Assembly: GCA_003645915.1 (NCBI GenBank)
Contig: QNDG01000095.1
Location: 1 to 6,344, forward strand
Source of the DNA: Candidatus Zhuqueibacterota bacterium
Lineage (GTDB): Bacteria; Zhuqueibacterota; QNDG01
Direction: 5' to 3'
Length of the DNA: 6,344 nt
Shown here one piece after another: positions 6,298 to 6,344 of this stretch. Both the position numbers and the translations under genes were made by a program. Position 1 is the first letter of the stretch, and every line of letters begins with the position of its first letter. The notes under the pieces were generated by a model. It was not told where the DNA came from. It did no database searches and saw nothing but the letters and a program-made list of their open reading frames with translations.

Positions 6298-6344
6298 TTA
6301 CCCGGTCTCCACTATTGACATCAAAGATTCAATTGTAGTTTCCA
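6298..6344 (-). CDS. fliI: FliI flagellar export ATPase, C-terminal end only (partial)
   Basis: Only the last 14 codons are inside the window: an open frame reading ETTIESLMSIVETG followed by TAA at 6300-6298. The stop lies 1 nt before the fliJ ATG, and the acidic-hydrophobic tail is compatible with the C-terminal helical region of the FliI ATPase. The fragment is too short to identify by itself. The call rests on established synteny, since fliI very commonly lies directly upstream of fliJ. The GTGGAG inside these last codons also serves as the likely ribosome binding site of fliJ, so the two genes are probably translationally coupled. Confidence 0.6.
   Translation of the reverse strand, partial: ETTIESLMSIVETG

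Noticed and set aside
1..6344. Mobile elements, CRISPR arrays, tRNA or rRNA genes
   Set aside because: No direct-repeat arrays, transposase-like frames, terminal inverted repeats or structured RNA gene signatures were seen; coding sequence fills nearly the whole window.

Overview
The whole window is one stretch of a flagellar operon, transcribed on the minus strand from right (about 6344) to left (1). In transcript order it holds: the last 14 codons of a gene that by context is fliI; fliJ; a 172-residue single-pass coiled-coil protein I cannot name; a MotE-like single-pass protein with a C-terminal MgtE_N-type helical domain; a long fliK; flgD; a small 'flagellar operon protein' of the TIGR02530 type; and flgE, which runs off the left edge. 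No forward-strand gene is supportable, and no gene-free stretch reaches 300 bases.

The operon builds the hook and the machinery around it. FliI and FliJ are the export ATPase and its central stalk/chaperone escort. The two membrane-anchored coiled-coil proteins sit where other bacteria encode MotE/FlbB-type motor or stator accessory proteins. FliK is the secreted hook-length ruler and substrate-specificity switch. FlgD is the hook cap. The TIGR02530 protein is a small conserved gene of unknown role, typically found between flgD and flgE. FlgE is the hook subunit. The first five genes are separated by only 1-2 nt (with the starts chosen here), implying translational coupling. flgD, the TIGR02530 gene and flgE each have a strong Shine-Dalgarno sequence of their own, and flgE is also preceded by a 79-nt gap with two hairpins.

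The source is a moderately AT-rich bacterium (about 40% GC by eye), probably diderm. The order fliI-fliJ-motE/flbB-like-fliK-flgD-(TIGR02530)-flgE resembles the layout in Spirochaetes, Firmicutes and some delta-proteobacteria-like lineages, and does not by itself fix the phylum. Two features are notable. FlgE carries a Lys/Cys-Asn arrangement matching the residues that form the lysinoalanine hook crosslink in spirochaetes. It is also enlarged by two consecutive insert domains that resemble the flagellin 'hook IN' fold. The second anchored coiled-coil protein next to the MotE-like protein is the most likely undescribed component here.
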